Assembly: GCA_017939795.1 (NCBI GenBank)
Contig: JAGBAA010000042.1
Location: 1-41,953, forward strand
Reading direction: 5' to 3'
Origin: Thermoguttaceae bacterium
GTDB taxonomy: Bacteria; Planctomycetota; Planctomycetia; Pirellulales; Thermoguttaceae
DNA: 41,953 bases
Each line of letters begins with the position of its first letter. The stretch's first letter is position 1. Positions 17,121 through 26,168 of this stretch are shown here, in pieces. The notes beneath the pieces are model-generated. The model was not told the origin of the DNA. It ran no database searches and saw only the letters and a list, made by a program, of their open reading frames with translations. The position numbers and the translations under genes were made by a program.

Positions 17121-18848
17121 ATGCAGATCCTTACTTCCCGGGCGCAATACGCCCTGTATTTTCTCCGTAATTCGGGAGCATTTTCGGTACGCCGATCCGT
17201 TTCCCAATTACCGTCCATTCCTTTTGGCCGACCGCATCGATCCATGGGTTTCTACACCATGAATGTGCTGCGCTTTGGGAGGGTTTCGTTCCGAAATTTC
17301 ACACGCATCTGTGTGCAGACAGTGTGCCGGGTTTTTCTTTTTCTTCTGATCCTGTGTTTCTTTTCTGCGATGCTTTTTGCGGAGAATACCAGAATCGCGA
17401 TCCTTCACTCCAATGACCATCACGGTCAGCTTCAGGCTCAGGGTGAATTTGGCGGAATGGCGCAATTTGCTTCACTGGTCAAAGCGAGACGCTCGGCACT
17501 CGAAAAAGAAGGCGCATTCGTTCTTCTTCTGGACGCCGGCGACATCAATCATGGTTCCCCGGAATCTGATTTTTTTGAAGCGGAGCCTGACATTCTGGCG
17601 TTTAATTCGATCGGATTTGACTACGTCGGATTTGGAAATCATGAGTTTCCGCCGAATTTTGAGACGTTGGAGCGTCAGCTGAAGCTCGCGAAATTTCCAT
17701 GGGGTGCCGCGAATGTGTTCCGCGCAGACGGCACACCGCTAGGAACACCATACAAAGTGTTTGATTTTCCTGGGTGCCGAGTCGGTGTTTTCGGCATCGC
17801 ACTTTCCAATCTGGAACTTCTTCCCCAGGCGTTCGGTAAATACTCCATCGCGGAGGAGCGGGAAACGGCGCGTAAAATGGTCTCATTTTTGCGAGAGGAA
17901 AAGGGAGCGGATCTCGTCATTGCCGTCACGCATCTAGGTCTTGAGGAAAATTCCGGCTCGAAGATCATGTCTTCCGAATTGGCGCGTCAGGTCCCCGGGA
18001 TCGATCTGATCGTCGACGGACACTCCCACACCCGGATGAATGAACCGTTTTGGGCTGAGCAGACGCCGATCGTGTCTGCGGGAGAAAAGGGAAGGTTCCT
18101 TGGCGAAGCACTCCTGACGTTTTCGGACGGGAAAGTGTCGGATCTTTCCTGGGAATGCCGCCGCGTGACGAAAGACCTGCCGCCGGATCCTGAAATTCTT
18201 GAGATCCTGACGCCTTTCTTTCAGGAGACCAGCCGACTTTTGGATCGTCCTGCTGCTGAATTTGCCCAGAAGCTGGATGGCTCCAATTTCATCTGCCGAA
18301 ACCAGCCGATGCCGCTTGGGCGATTTACTGCTGACGCCATGGCCTGGCAGGTCCGGGAGGAAGGATTTCCGTGCGATCTCGCACTCCTGAATGGCGGGAA
18401 TTTGCGGGCAGGTCTCCCGGAAGGCAAAGCTGCGTACCGGGATTTTATGTCCGTTCTTCCATTTGCGAATGAGATCTGGCTTTTGGAGATGGAGGGCGAG
18501 ACGCTTCTGGAATTTTTCGACTTTCTTGCCTCGATCCCGCCTGGAATGGCCGGATTTCCGCAGATGTCCAGTGACGTTTCCGCCGATTTCCATCGGGAAA
18601 AAAACGCAAACGGCGGCTGGACTGCCTGGGCCGAAAATGTGCGGCTTCGTGGAGATGCGATCGATCCCGAAAAGATCTACACGCTGGCCGTCACGGACTT
18701 CGTAGCCAATGGCGGCGACGGGTACACGATCCTGAAGAAATGCCGCGTTCTGCAGACGCCATCCTGGCAGCTGCGCGACACGCTGATCCGCTACGCCCAA
18801 TCGCTTCCGCAGCCGATTTCGATAGATGGATCCGATGAATGCAGATGA
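17121..18848 (+). CDS. Secreted 5'-nucleotidase/metallophosphatase family protein
   Basis: Residues after the signal sequence match the UshA/5'-nucleotidase family. The metallophosphatase half has ILHSNDHHGQL, LLDAGDINHGS, GNHEFPPN, VTHLG and DGHSHTRM, supplying the metal ligands. The C-terminal substrate domain has LLNGGNLR and DFVANGGDGYTIL. It would hydrolyse nucleotides or related phosphate esters outside the cytoplasm. The start is uncertain. The frame stays open back to 16926, but the promoter at 16996-17023 excludes that. In-frame ATGs at 17121, 17244 and 17259 and GTGs just before the hydrophobic stretch VFLFLLILCFFSAMLFA are all possible; I list the first ATG after the promoter. A start near the signal peptide would be more typical. 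Confidence 0.88.
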   Translation: MQILTSRAQYALYFLRNSGAFSVRRSVSQLPSIPFGRPHRSMGFYTMNVLRFGRVSFRNFTRICVQTVCRVFLFLLILCFFSAMLFAENTRIAILHSNDHHGQLQAQGEFGGMAQFASLVKARRSALEKEGAFVLLLDAGDINHGSPESDFFEAEPDILAFNSIGFDYVGFGNHEFPPNFETLERQLKLAKFPWGAANVFRADGTPLGTPYKVFDFPGCRVGVFGIALSNLELLPQAFGKYSIAEERETARKMVSFLREEKGADLVIAVTHLGLEENSGSKIMSSELARQVPGIDLIVDGHSHTRMNEPFWAEQTPIVSAGEKGRFLGEALLTFSDGKVSDLSWECRRVTKDLPPDPEILEILTPFFQETSRLLDRPAAEFAQKLDGSNFICRNQPMPLGRFTADAMAWQVREEGFPCDLALLNGGNLRAGLPEGKAAYRDFMSVLPFANEIWLLEMEGETLLEFFDFLASIPPGMAGFPQMSSDVSADFHREKNANGGWTAWAENVRLRGDAIDPEKIYTLAVTDFVANGGDGYTILKKCRVLQTPSWQLRDTLIRYAQSLPQPISIDGSDECR

Positions 18849-19059
18849 AAGCAGAATGTATTTGCCTCCGTCTTTGGATCTTTCAGGACGGTCCCATTTC
18901 CAATCCGTCGGCAATTCCTGACCGTTAAGTCAGAGTACGCCTTTGGAGACCCTGTTTATTGATTTTTTCCGGCATTCGGCAGGAATTTTGGGTTTGGGAG
19001 CACCGTGCTCCGCCCCCGAAAGGAACGCTCTGTGAAGCCGGGCTTGAACCGAAAGAAAA

Positions 19060-20025
19060 ATGATGCAGAAACACAAAATCGTAATTTTGGACGGCTACGC
19101 TCTGAATCCTGGCGATCTGGACTATTCGCCGCTGAGACAGTTTGGTGAACTCACGGTCCACGAACGGTGTGCCCGAGAGGAAATTCCCCGTCTTGCTGCA
19201 GGTGCCGACATCGTCCTTGGAAATAAAACGGTTTTTGGCGAAAATGAATTCGCACAGCTGCCGGACTTGAAGTACATCGGGATCCAGGCGACCGGGTTCA
19301 ATGTCGTGGACCTTGAGGCTGCGCGAAGGCATGGAGTCACCGTCACGAACGTCCCGGCATACAGCACGGCTTCGGTCGCGCAGCTGACGTTTGCGCATTT
19401 GCTGAACCTCACTTTCCATCTTTCGGAACATTCCGCAAAGATCCGTGAAGGCGCATGGACTCGGAACCCCGATTTTACGTGGTGGGAGCATCCGCTTGAA
19501 GAGCTGGCCGGAAAGACGATGGGGCTGATCGGTTTTGGAAATATCGCAAAGAAAGTCGCCATGATCGCGCAGGCAATGGACATGCGGGTCATCGCGGCAC
19601 GCAAAAATACGCAGGCCGTTGCGGAAATGAACGTAGAGTTCGTTTCGCGTGAGGACGTTTTCCGCCAGGCTGACGTCGTGAGTCTGCACTGTCCCGCAAC
19701 TCCGCAGACGGAAAATCTGGTGGATCGCCGAACGCTTGCCCTGATGAAACCGACGGCGTTTCTCATCAATACGGCCCGTGGAACGCTCGTTGACGAAAAC
19801 GCGCTGGCTGAGGCCTTAAATTCCGGGCGTATTGCCGGTGCAGGACTCGATGTTCTTTCCCAGGAACCGCCGTCTGTCGACGATCCGCTTCTTTCCGCCA
19901 AAAACTGTTTCTGTACTGCGCACATTGCGTGGGCGACGCTCGCAGCTCGGAAACGCTGTCTGGAGACCGTCATCCGGAATGTGGAAGCATTTCTGGCCGG
20001 TGAGCCGGTCAACGTGGTTTCGTGA
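19060..20025 (+). CDS. D-2-hydroxyacid dehydrogenase (glycerate dehydrogenase-like)
   Basis: A 321-residue NAD(P)-dependent dehydrogenase of the D-isomer 2-hydroxyacid family. The nucleotide-binding loop is G158-F-G160-N-I-A163, a GXGXXA variant of the usual GXGXXG. Catalytic residues are Arg240 (NTARGTL), Glu269 (SQEPP) and His288 (AHIAW). Overall it resembles HprA-type glycerate or hydroxypyruvate reductases, which interconvert 2-oxo and 2-hydroxy acids in the cytoplasm; the exact substrate is not certain. Two adjacent ATGs (19060 and 19063) are possible starts. The 211-base gap before it contains a small hairpin at 18997-19011 but no clear promoter. The GH-A glycosidase gene follows 99 bases later in the same direction. 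Confidence 0.92.
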   Translation: MMQKHKIVILDGYALNPGDLDYSPLRQFGELTVHERCAREEIPRLAAGADIVLGNKTVFGENEFAQLPDLKYIGIQATGFNVVDLEAARRHGVTVTNVPAYSTASVAQLTFAHLLNLTFHLSEHSAKIREGAWTRNPDFTWWEHPLEELAGKTMGLIGFGNIAKKVAMIAQAMDMRVIAARKNTQAVAEMNVEFVSREDVFRQADVVSLHCPATPQTENLVDRRTLALMKPTAFLINTARGTLVDENALAEALNSGRIAGAGLDVLSQEPPSVDDPLLSAKNCFCTAHIAWATLAARKRCLETVIRNVEAFLAGEPVNVVS

Positions 20026-20124
20026 ACTGTGTTTCTCCGGAACGTTTCATTTTGCGGTCAGGACCTTCGTTCGTTTATTCCTTCCTTCATTTATCCATCC
20101 TTCCTTACCCTAACGGAGAAGATC

Positions 20125-22176
20125 ATGCTCAAAAAATCCATTTTCCATCCGCTTTTTCAACGCCGAAACAGAGCTCAAGTTCGTTTGACTTCAGCAAGTT
20201 CCGCGTTTCTTTTGAGTGTCGCTTGCTGCCTTCTGGCTCCCGCAGTTTCATTTGCTGGAGAAAATGGTGCATTTCAGCAGCCTTCCGTGAGTCCATACGG
20301 TACCTGCTCGCATTTAGGAGGCGGTCAGGAACACGATGCGATGCCGCGGAACATGACTCTCATGCGTGAAGCTGGGATCGAATGGGCGCGCGCGGATTTC
20401 AGCTGGTCCGGGATCGAACGTCCGCAGGGAACCTGGAATTTTGAGCATCTGGACCGGGTCGTCAAAAATGCGGAGGAGCAGGGGATCCACATTCTTCCGA
20501 TCCTGGATTACTCGACATCCTGGGCGTCGCCGTCCTACAAAAATCCGGAACTTTGGCTGGAATATGTGCGTCGGACCGTCACGCACTTTAAAGATAAGAT
20601 CCGGTACTGGGAAGTTTGGAATGAGCAAAATCTGCGCAATTTTTGGGGCGACACGCCGGATCCGGAAGAGTACGCCAAATTCCTGCGCAAAACCTACCTG
20701 ACGATCAAAGAGATCGATCCGGAACTTCTTGTTGTGTACGGCGGTCTGGCGGGTGTTCCGGCCGAATTTTACGAAAAGTCGCTTCAGGCTGGAGCGGGTG
20801 AATTCTTTGACGTCATGAATATTCATCCCTACCGCGGCGGACTGGTCTCTCAACAGGCAGTCAAACACTTCAAAGAGGACATTCAGAAATTCCATGATCT
20901 CACCGTTCGGTATTGCGGAAAAACCAAACCGCTTTGGATCACTGAGATGGGTTGGGCCACTCCGCCTGTCTTGGGACAGAATTCCCGGTACTTCATCTCC
21001 GGAGTCATCGAAAAACTATTCCCCAACGGCATTCCGGGCAAAATCGCGGCTGTCTGGGACATGCACTACCCGCCGTCCATGGGGCTGAATGATGCAATGT
21101 GGAAAAAAATGCTTCCGGAAAATGCGGATTTCGAGCTTTTCCCGATCGAAAAGACCGCGGCACTCGATCCCAAAACATTTCCGGTCCTTGTCCTGCCGCC
21201 GGGAGAAGATTTTCCCGTCACGTATGCGGATGAGATCCGGAATTACGTCAAAAACGGCGGAACGCTCATCCTCCACGGCGGTGTTCCATTCTACTATCAG
21301 ATGGTCCGCGGTGAAGATGGGTACTGGGTCCGTCCGGAAAAAAATCCGTATGCCGGTTCTCTCAGCAGAAGTTTTCGTGTCCGTGTTTTGACCTGGTGGA
21401 CCGACAAAGGAACACCGGAACACACGCCGCTTGAGCTGGCTCCCAATGTCTCGGAATCGCTGGCGAAATATCCTGCCGAAAAACTGCAGGGCGGCCGATT
21501 CTTTTCTGATTCCGAACTGAAGGAAGGAGATTCTTTTGAACCTCTTCTTCTCCCCAAAGATGCCCAGTGGACCGACGGACCGGCAAAAGGAACGAAATTT
21601 GACGCACCGTGTGCCTGCATTTACCGATTTGCCAGCGACTGGAAAGGAAATATTGCGGTGAATGCCGTCATGGGAGATGCGCCGGGCAATACGAATCGCT
21701 GCGTGGAGGAAAATCAGGGGATCTTTCTTGCCCAATCGATCCTCCTTGCTCTGGCGAATGGTGTAGAACGCTACTTCTCCTACGAATTTCAGTCCGTTGA
21801 ACGCGATGATGTGGATCCTGAGCATCATTTTGGGATCATGCATGCCGACCTGACTCCCAAAACCGGCTATTTGGCCTACCAGACCCTTACGAAAGCCCGT
21901 CCTGCCGGGTCTGTGAATGTTCCTGTGCGTGAAACTGCCAAGGATTCCCGCATTTGTCTCCTTTCCTGGAAACGTCCCGATGGTCAGACTGCGTATGCCG
22001 TTTGGGCTCCCTGCGGAACGGAAATGTGTACGTTGGCTCTTTCACAGAAACCTGCGGCCGCGTTTGATGTCTACGGTCAGAAAGTTCAGCTTAAGGAAGG
22101 CGTTCAGAAACGAGAGATCACTCAGAAGATCCTGTATGTCATTGGAAAAGATCTTCAGCTGAAGGTTCTGAACTGA
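20125..22176 (+). CDS. Secreted GH-A clan glycoside hydrolase (GH39-like)
   Basis: About 683 residues with a long basic n-region and a signal peptide ending near AVSFA. The catalytic TIM barrel follows: REAGIEWARADFSWSGIERPQG near the start, the acid/base Glu167 in YWEVWNEQN and the nucleophile Glu274 in WITEMGW, the strand-4/strand-7 pair of clan GH-A retaining enzymes. The C-terminal half contains FPVLVLPPGEDFPVTYADEIRNYVKNGGTLILHGG, reminiscent of the amidotransferase-like domain of some beta-galactosidases, then a beta-rich end. Exact family and substrate are not certain; GH39 (xylosidase/iduronidase-type) is my best guess. The start at 20125 is supported by ACGGAGAAG just upstream; the frame is open back to 20029. 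A hairpin terminator follows. Confidence 0.82.
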   Translation: MLKKSIFHPLFQRRNRAQVRLTSASSAFLLSVACCLLAPAVSFAGENGAFQQPSVSPYGTCSHLGGGQEHDAMPRNMTLMREAGIEWARADFSWSGIERPQGTWNFEHLDRVVKNAEEQGIHILPILDYSTSWASPSYKNPELWLEYVRRTVTHFKDKIRYWEVWNEQNLRNFWGDTPDPEEYAKFLRKTYLTIKEIDPELLVVYGGLAGVPAEFYEKSLQAGAGEFFDVMNIHPYRGGLVSQQAVKHFKEDIQKFHDLTVRYCGKTKPLWITEMGWATPPVLGQNSRYFISGVIEKLFPNGIPGKIAAVWDMHYPPSMGLNDAMWKKMLPENADFELFPIEKTAALDPKTFPVLVLPPGEDFPVTYADEIRNYVKNGGTLILHGGVPFYYQMVRGEDGYWVRPEKNPYAGSLSRSFRVRVLTWWTDKGTPEHTPLELAPNVSESLAKYPAEKLQGGRFFSDSELKEGDSFEPLLLPKDAQWTDGPAKGTKFDAPCACIYRFASDWKGNIAVNAVMGDAPGNTNRCVEENQGIFLAQSILLALANGVERYFSYEFQSVERDDVDPEHHFGIMHADLTPKTGYLAYQTLTKARPAGSVNVPVRETAKDSRICLLSWKRPDGQTAYAVWAPCGTEMCTLALSQKPAAAFDVYGQKVQLKEGVQKREITQKILYVIGKDLQLKVLN

Positions 22177-22202
22177 CGAAAATGCCGACTGATTTAAAAG
22201 AG

Positions 22203-22228
22203 AAGTGCGGAGTTTAGCCTCCGCACTT
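22203..22228. terminator. Terminator between convergent glycosidase and trigger factor genes
   Basis: AAGTGCGGAG (22203-22212) pairs perfectly with CTCCGCACTT (22219-22228) over a 6-base loop. T/A-rich flanks on both sides suggest a bidirectional terminator. Confidence 0.65.
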
Positions 22229-22265
22229 TAAAAATCCGAGGTGATCTTGTTCAGGTCAGGTTTGG

Positions 22266-23204
22266 TCAGCTCATCATCGCTTCACGGAATGCTTCCGGAG
22301 TCACCTGTTTTTCAACGATCGTACAGTGATCGATGACCCACGCGATCGTCTTCTTTTCCATCTCGCCGGCGCGGAACATTCCAAGCATCTCAGGATTTTT
22401 CTGGTAAAATGCGAGGATCTGGGGAGCCTGTGGGCCGTATTTCTGGATCTCTGCTTTCAGTGCTTCCATGACCTCTTCATCCGAGATCTTCACATCATTC
22501 GCTTTCGCCAGTTCCATCAGAAGCATTCCCTGGGAAGCACGGCGCTGTGCGATTTTTTTCGCTTCTTCATCCGAAAGGTCGGCATCGTGCTTCTTGAGCA
22601 TCTCGACTTCCTGTTCCACGATATTGGCCGGAGCTTCCATTGGGAATTTGTCGGCAAGTGCTTCCATGACCTCAAAACGGAGCTTTTCAAAGGAGGCTTC
22701 ATTGATATTGTCCTGAAGGTTCTCCGCGACCGCTTTACGCATCTCCACCATCGATTCCATCCCGAACTGTTTCGCGAAAGTATCATCAATGACGGCGGCC
22801 TTTTTCTGTTTCAGTGCTTTGATCGTGCAGCGGAAAAGTGCCATTTTTCCGGCCAGCTCCTTCGCATGGTAATCTTCCGGGAACGGAACGCGAACGTTCA
22901 CGACTTCGCCAACATTCCGGTCGATAAGCTGTTCTTCAAATCCGGGAATGAATGATCCGGAACCCAGCTCGAGCGGATAGTCATTTCCTGCGCCGCCGGG
23001 AAATTCCACACCGTCGATCGAGCCGACGAAATCAATGACCGCGACATCGCCTTTTCGGGCAGGGCGGATCAAAAGGACCGGCGTAAGCTGCGGATGCGCG
23101 GCAGCAAGCTGTTCGATCGCGGCATTCACGTCGCTTTCAGACGCAGTCGTCGTGAGTTTTTCAAGAGTCACGCTTTTGAGTTCTTCAAGGGTTGGGATGG
23201 CCAT
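22266..23204 (-). CDS. Trigger factor-like chaperone lacking the ribosome-binding domain
   Basis: About 312 residues. The protein starts directly in the linker before the FKBP-type peptidyl-prolyl isomerase domain (KGDVAVIDFVGSI, FPLE-type LGSGSFIPGFEEQLI, VPFPEDYHAKELAGK). It continues with the trigger factor C-terminal chaperone arms (DDTFAKQFGMESMVEMRKAVAENLQ and the long helical region). The usual first ~110-150 residues, including the ribosome-docking GFRXGK loop, are absent, against a family length of about 430. AAAGGAG lies five bases before the ATG at 23204, and the promoter at 23246-23273 leaves no room for a missing N-terminus. So it is not a truncated reading but a domain-less form. 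It may be a ribosome-independent chaperone or isomerase; whether a full-length tig exists elsewhere is not visible. Confidence 0.85.
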   Translation of the reverse strand: MAIPTLEELKSVTLEKLTTTASESDVNAAIEQLAAAHPQLTPVLLIRPARKGDVAVIDFVGSIDGVEFPGGAGNDYPLELGSGSFIPGFEEQLIDRNVGEVVNVRVPFPEDYHAKELAGKMALFRCTIKALKQKKAAVIDDTFAKQFGMESMVEMRKAVAENLQDNINEASFEKLRFEVMEALADKFPMEAPANIVEQEVEMLKKHDADLSDEEAKKIAQRRASQGMLLMELAKANDVKISDEEVMEALKAEIQKYGPQAPQILAFYQKNPEMLGMFRAGEMEKKTIAWVIDHCTIVEKQVTPEAFREAMMS

Positions 23205-23245
23205 GTTCACTCCTTTGTTTTGAGGTAAAATTAAATCTTTCCCTG

Positions 23246-23273
23246 ATTATATCAAAAACCGCAGGAAATGCAA
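23246..23273 (-). promoter_or_regulatory. Promoter of the trigger factor-like gene
   Basis: On the minus strand TTGCAT (23268-23273), 16-bp spacer, TATAAT (23246-23251). It sits about 40 bases upstream of the ATG at 23204. Confidence 0.75.
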
Positions 23274-23395
23274 GGGACACACCGTCAGTCGGTGCGATTT
23301 TCCGGAAGAAAAGGGGTAAAAAAAGCTTTTTTTTCATGCAAAAGAAAATTTTCAGATGAATCTTGGAAATTTTATATTTTTTGCCTCGGGGGTAC

Positions 23396-23423
23396 TTGAC
23401 AAAAAACGGTTTTCGTGTATATT
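23396..23423 (+). promoter_or_regulatory. Promoter of the tRNA-Cys pair
   Basis: TTGACA (23396-23401), 16-bp spacer, TATATT (23418-23423). Transcription would start around 23430, a few bases before the first tRNA. Confidence 0.75.
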
Positions 23424-23437
23424 GATGCGTAATTAAG

Positions 23438-23509
23438 GGCGACATAGCCAAGTGGTTTAGGCCGCTGATTGCAAATCAGTTTACCCCGGTTCGAGTCCGG
23501 GTGTCGCCT
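23438..23509 (+). tRNA. tRNA-Cys (anticodon GCA), copy 1
   Basis: A 72-base cloverleaf. The acceptor stem GGCGACA pairs with TGTCGCC, the anticodon stem GCTGA pairs with TCAGT around the loop TTGCAAA (anticodon GCA), and the T arm is CCCGG-TTCGAGT-CCGGG. CCA is not encoded. It shares a promoter with the second copy. Confidence 0.95.
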
Positions 23510-23560
23510 CTTTAATTTTTCTTTTCCAAGAGTTTCGGTTTTCGATTCTTTTGGAATTAA

Positions 23561-23632
23561 GGCGACATAGCCAAGTGGTTTAGGCCGCTGATTGCAAATC
23601 AGTTTACCCCGGTTCGAGTCCGGGTGTCGCCT
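23561..23632 (+). tRNA. tRNA-Cys (anticodon GCA), copy 2
   Basis: Identical over the whole tRNA to the copy at 23438-23509, with 51 bases between them. Both are preceded by AATTAAGG, so the duplicated unit includes a few upstream bases. A strong terminator follows directly. Confidence 0.95.
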
Positions 23633-23635
23633 CTT

Positions 23636-23671
23636 AAGGCTTTCCCGATTTCATTTGGGAAAGCCTTTTTT
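23636..23671 (+). terminator. Rho-independent terminator of the tRNA-Cys pair
   Basis: AAGGCTTTCCC (23636-23646) pairs perfectly with GGGAAAGCCTT (23657-23667), and a T-run reaches 23671. It begins four bases after the second tRNA. The beta-helix gene converges from the other side and may share it. Confidence 0.9.
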
Positions 23672-23687
23672 GTTTCTCCCTCTTTCC

Positions 23688-26117
23688 TTATTGCCGATTT
23701 CGTTTCACTTTGCCGGCCGGAAGTGTTTCCAAGGCGGGCAGATTTTCTTCGAGGATCAGCTCTGCTCCGCTTCCGGAAAGATCCCAATCGCCGCTCCCAT
23801 CCAGAAAAATGACATCAGACGATTCATGGAGTCCATTTTCCTGAACTGTATTTTTTCGAAAACAGCCGCTCCCGCCGTCTTTTAGCTGAATTCCCCACTC
23901 TCTGCAATTCTTAACGGTGCAATTGGTGAATTCTGGGATCGTTTTGGCTCCGACAGAACGGATCCCGATACGTCCCCCGAAAATTTGGCATTCAAGAACT
24001 TTCCCGGCTGCCCGATCTGCAAATTGGATTCCGACAATATTTTCCGGCCCTAGGGTACATTGGGTCATCTCTGTGTATGTTCCTTCCCCTTCCGCCGCCA
24101 CTCCCGTACAGCAATACTTGAAATCACACTCTTTCAAAATTCCGGAGGCTCCATTTTTTACCTGGACTCCTACTTCATTTTCCGAAAATATAGTTTTTCG
24201 AACGGTTACGACCGCTTCTGTCCCTTCTATCTCTAGTGCGGCAGGATGTTTGTGTAATTCACACTGTTCAAGTACCGCAGCTGCGCCGTCCATGACCTTC
24301 ACACCGCCTTGGCAATTGCGAACAAAGCAGGTTTCGCCGGATAAAAAAGAAGATGTTCCTGCCCCTTGGAGCATCATGCCAAACTCCGAATTCAAACAAA
24401 ATCGAACCGCAAACAGACTGCATTTTGCCCCGTTCGCCGCACGAAGGCCAACATTTGCCTCGTGGAACGTGCATTCTTTGAACTCCGCTTCAGTATCCGG
24501 ATCCGAAAGAAAAACACAATTCGAAAACTTTGAAAATTTGCATTTCTCAAAGCGTCCGACTGCACCTTTTTCAAAAACTACTCCATTCCGGCAGGAAGTT
24601 ATGGAATCCCCAAAACGGCAGGAATAAAATGTCACAGATGTTCCCTTACCGGAAAGATGTCCCCCATCTCCGGCACAATCCTGAAAAACGCAGTTCGTGA
24701 ACTCCGCATTGGCACTTTCCTGAACCTGGATCCCGGGAGCACTGCTGATTTTCTGAAATCGACTGTCGCGGATCGAGGGTGACGTTCCTGTCCCAGCCAA
24801 GATGATGCCTGGGCCAGAAGCTCTTTCGATACTGTATTGCATCATTGTTCCGCAGGCGCCAGAACGAAATTCAAAACCAACACCTTCTAAATCTACGATC
24901 CCGCATTCCCTGATTTGCGGCGCAGCCTCTTCCTGAATGAGAAAACCTGTGCCGCGGTGATTTCTCATTCGGCATTGCATGATTTCAGGACTTGCCTTGT
25001 CGCGAATATAAAATCCCGTACAGGCACACTCTGCAAATACAGTATCACGGATCTGAACGCGTGTATTTTCCCCTTCGATCTGGATGCCGACTCCTTCCTT
25101 CTGATTTTGGAATACCGTACCAGTTACCATGCATGCAGCTCCCCCTGTACACAGAATTCCTCTGGTGCTTTTATCACCAAACCGAGTCCCGGTCAGCGAA
25201 ACACGAGATCGGGGACCTTCGATACGAATTCCTGCCGTCAAACGTCCGTAAAAACCGCATTGACACACTTCACCAACGGCGTTTCGAAAAAGAATGCCGA
25301 CCGTTTCGCCATCATAAAAACGTGAATTCGAGATCTTTGGAGAAGCGGACGATGACTGGACGCAGATTCCAGCTCCAGCATTGGCACGAAATTCAGAACT
25401 GATCGCTCCTCGGCTATCACCGCAAATGAGGATCCCTTCTGCGAGCCCATCACTGAAAAGTGTACCTATTATATTCGGAGAGCTGCCCATGCCGCCATAA
25501 ACCATTCCAGCCTTGGAGTTTCTCCGAATCTTGCAATCTGCATAAACTCCTTCCGCTCCCGGGAAAAGCCAAATGCCGACGCTGCCGCAATTTTCTATCC
25601 TGCACGATTCAAAAACAGGTCGGCATCCTCTTCGCTCGACGACGACTCCTGAGGAATGAACGGAGGAGATGATGCAGCCGCTGAATTTGCAAAATGGCGT
25701 CTGGATCCGTACTGCCGCAGAGTTGGCGATTGCTTGAGAGTGTTTCTCAAATTCCGCCTTCTCCTCTTGCGTTGGAGTTGGATGGAACGTTCCTTCGTTT
25801 TGGATCGTGAGATTTGCAAGTTCAACATTACCATTTTCATGTATAAAAAAGACATTTTTCTCTTTTCCCTGCAAAACGACCTCCCCTGGATCGTTGCCCG
25901 TACCGCGTATTTTGAGTGGTTTAGAAAGCTCGATCGTCGTTAAGATCTCATATGTGCCTGGGCTCAAAAGGATTTCACCGCGCGGTTGGATCTGTTCTAT
26001 AGCTTCTGAAAGAGAGCGTACATCCTTAGGGATCTCAAGCTGTAAAGGATGCGCTTGGGAATCTAATGAAATGGAACAAAAAAGAAGAATAAGGAAAACA
26101 AATTGCAACTTTTTCAT
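23688..26117 (-). CDS. Secreted right-handed parallel beta-helix protein
   Basis: About 809 residues with a signal peptide (MKKLQFVFLILLFCSISLDSQA). After an N-terminal cap resembling pectate lyase/NosD proteins (SLSEAIEQIQPRGEILLSPGTYEI) the rest is about 30 short coils of ~22-24 residues (for example VQIRDTVFAECACTGFYIRD, then PEIMQCRMRNHRGTGFLIQE). Many coils carry Cys and a G-X-GXX-(I/V) turn. Such helices bind or cleave polysaccharides; no catalytic cluster is recognisable, so binding or a surface role is equally possible. The frame is open upstream to 26222, but a promoter sits at 26169-26197 and GAGAGG lies seven bases before 26117, which fixes the start. By eye the gene is more AT-rich than its neighbours. 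Confidence 0.86.
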   Translation of the reverse strand: MKKLQFVFLILLFCSISLDSQAHPLQLEIPKDVRSLSEAIEQIQPRGEILLSPGTYEILTTIELSKPLKIRGTGNDPGEVVLQGKEKNVFFIHENGNVELANLTIQNEGTFHPTPTQEEKAEFEKHSQAIANSAAVRIQTPFCKFSGCIISSVHSSGVVVERRGCRPVFESCRIENCGSVGIWLFPGAEGVYADCKIRRNSKAGMVYGGMGSSPNIIGTLFSDGLAEGILICGDSRGAISSEFRANAGAGICVQSSSASPKISNSRFYDGETVGILFRNAVGEVCQCGFYGRLTAGIRIEGPRSRVSLTGTRFGDKSTRGILCTGGAACMVTGTVFQNQKEGVGIQIEGENTRVQIRDTVFAECACTGFYIRDKASPEIMQCRMRNHRGTGFLIQEEAAPQIRECGIVDLEGVGFEFRSGACGTMMQYSIERASGPGIILAGTGTSPSIRDSRFQKISSAPGIQVQESANAEFTNCVFQDCAGDGGHLSGKGTSVTFYSCRFGDSITSCRNGVVFEKGAVGRFEKCKFSKFSNCVFLSDPDTEAEFKECTFHEANVGLRAANGAKCSLFAVRFCLNSEFGMMLQGAGTSSFLSGETCFVRNCQGGVKVMDGAAAVLEQCELHKHPAALEIEGTEAVVTVRKTIFSENEVGVQVKNGASGILKECDFKYCCTGVAAEGEGTYTEMTQCTLGPENIVGIQFADRAAGKVLECQIFGGRIGIRSVGAKTIPEFTNCTVKNCREWGIQLKDGGSGCFRKNTVQENGLHESSDVIFLDGSGDWDLSGSGAELILEENLPALETLPAGKVKRNRQ

Positions 26118-26168
26118 TTTGGGGCCTCTCAAAAATTTCTTGATGAAAACGGAAAGCCGAATGATTTC

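Noticed and set aside
17121..17165. Rrf2-like start MQILTSRAQYAL before the 5'-nucleotidase
   Set aside because: Only about 12 residues resemble Rrf2, and no frame continues the match.
18997..19011. Hairpin GGAGCA/TGCTCC as a terminator of the 5'-nucleotidase gene
   Set aside because: No T-run follows and it is close to the next start; left as a simple hairpin.
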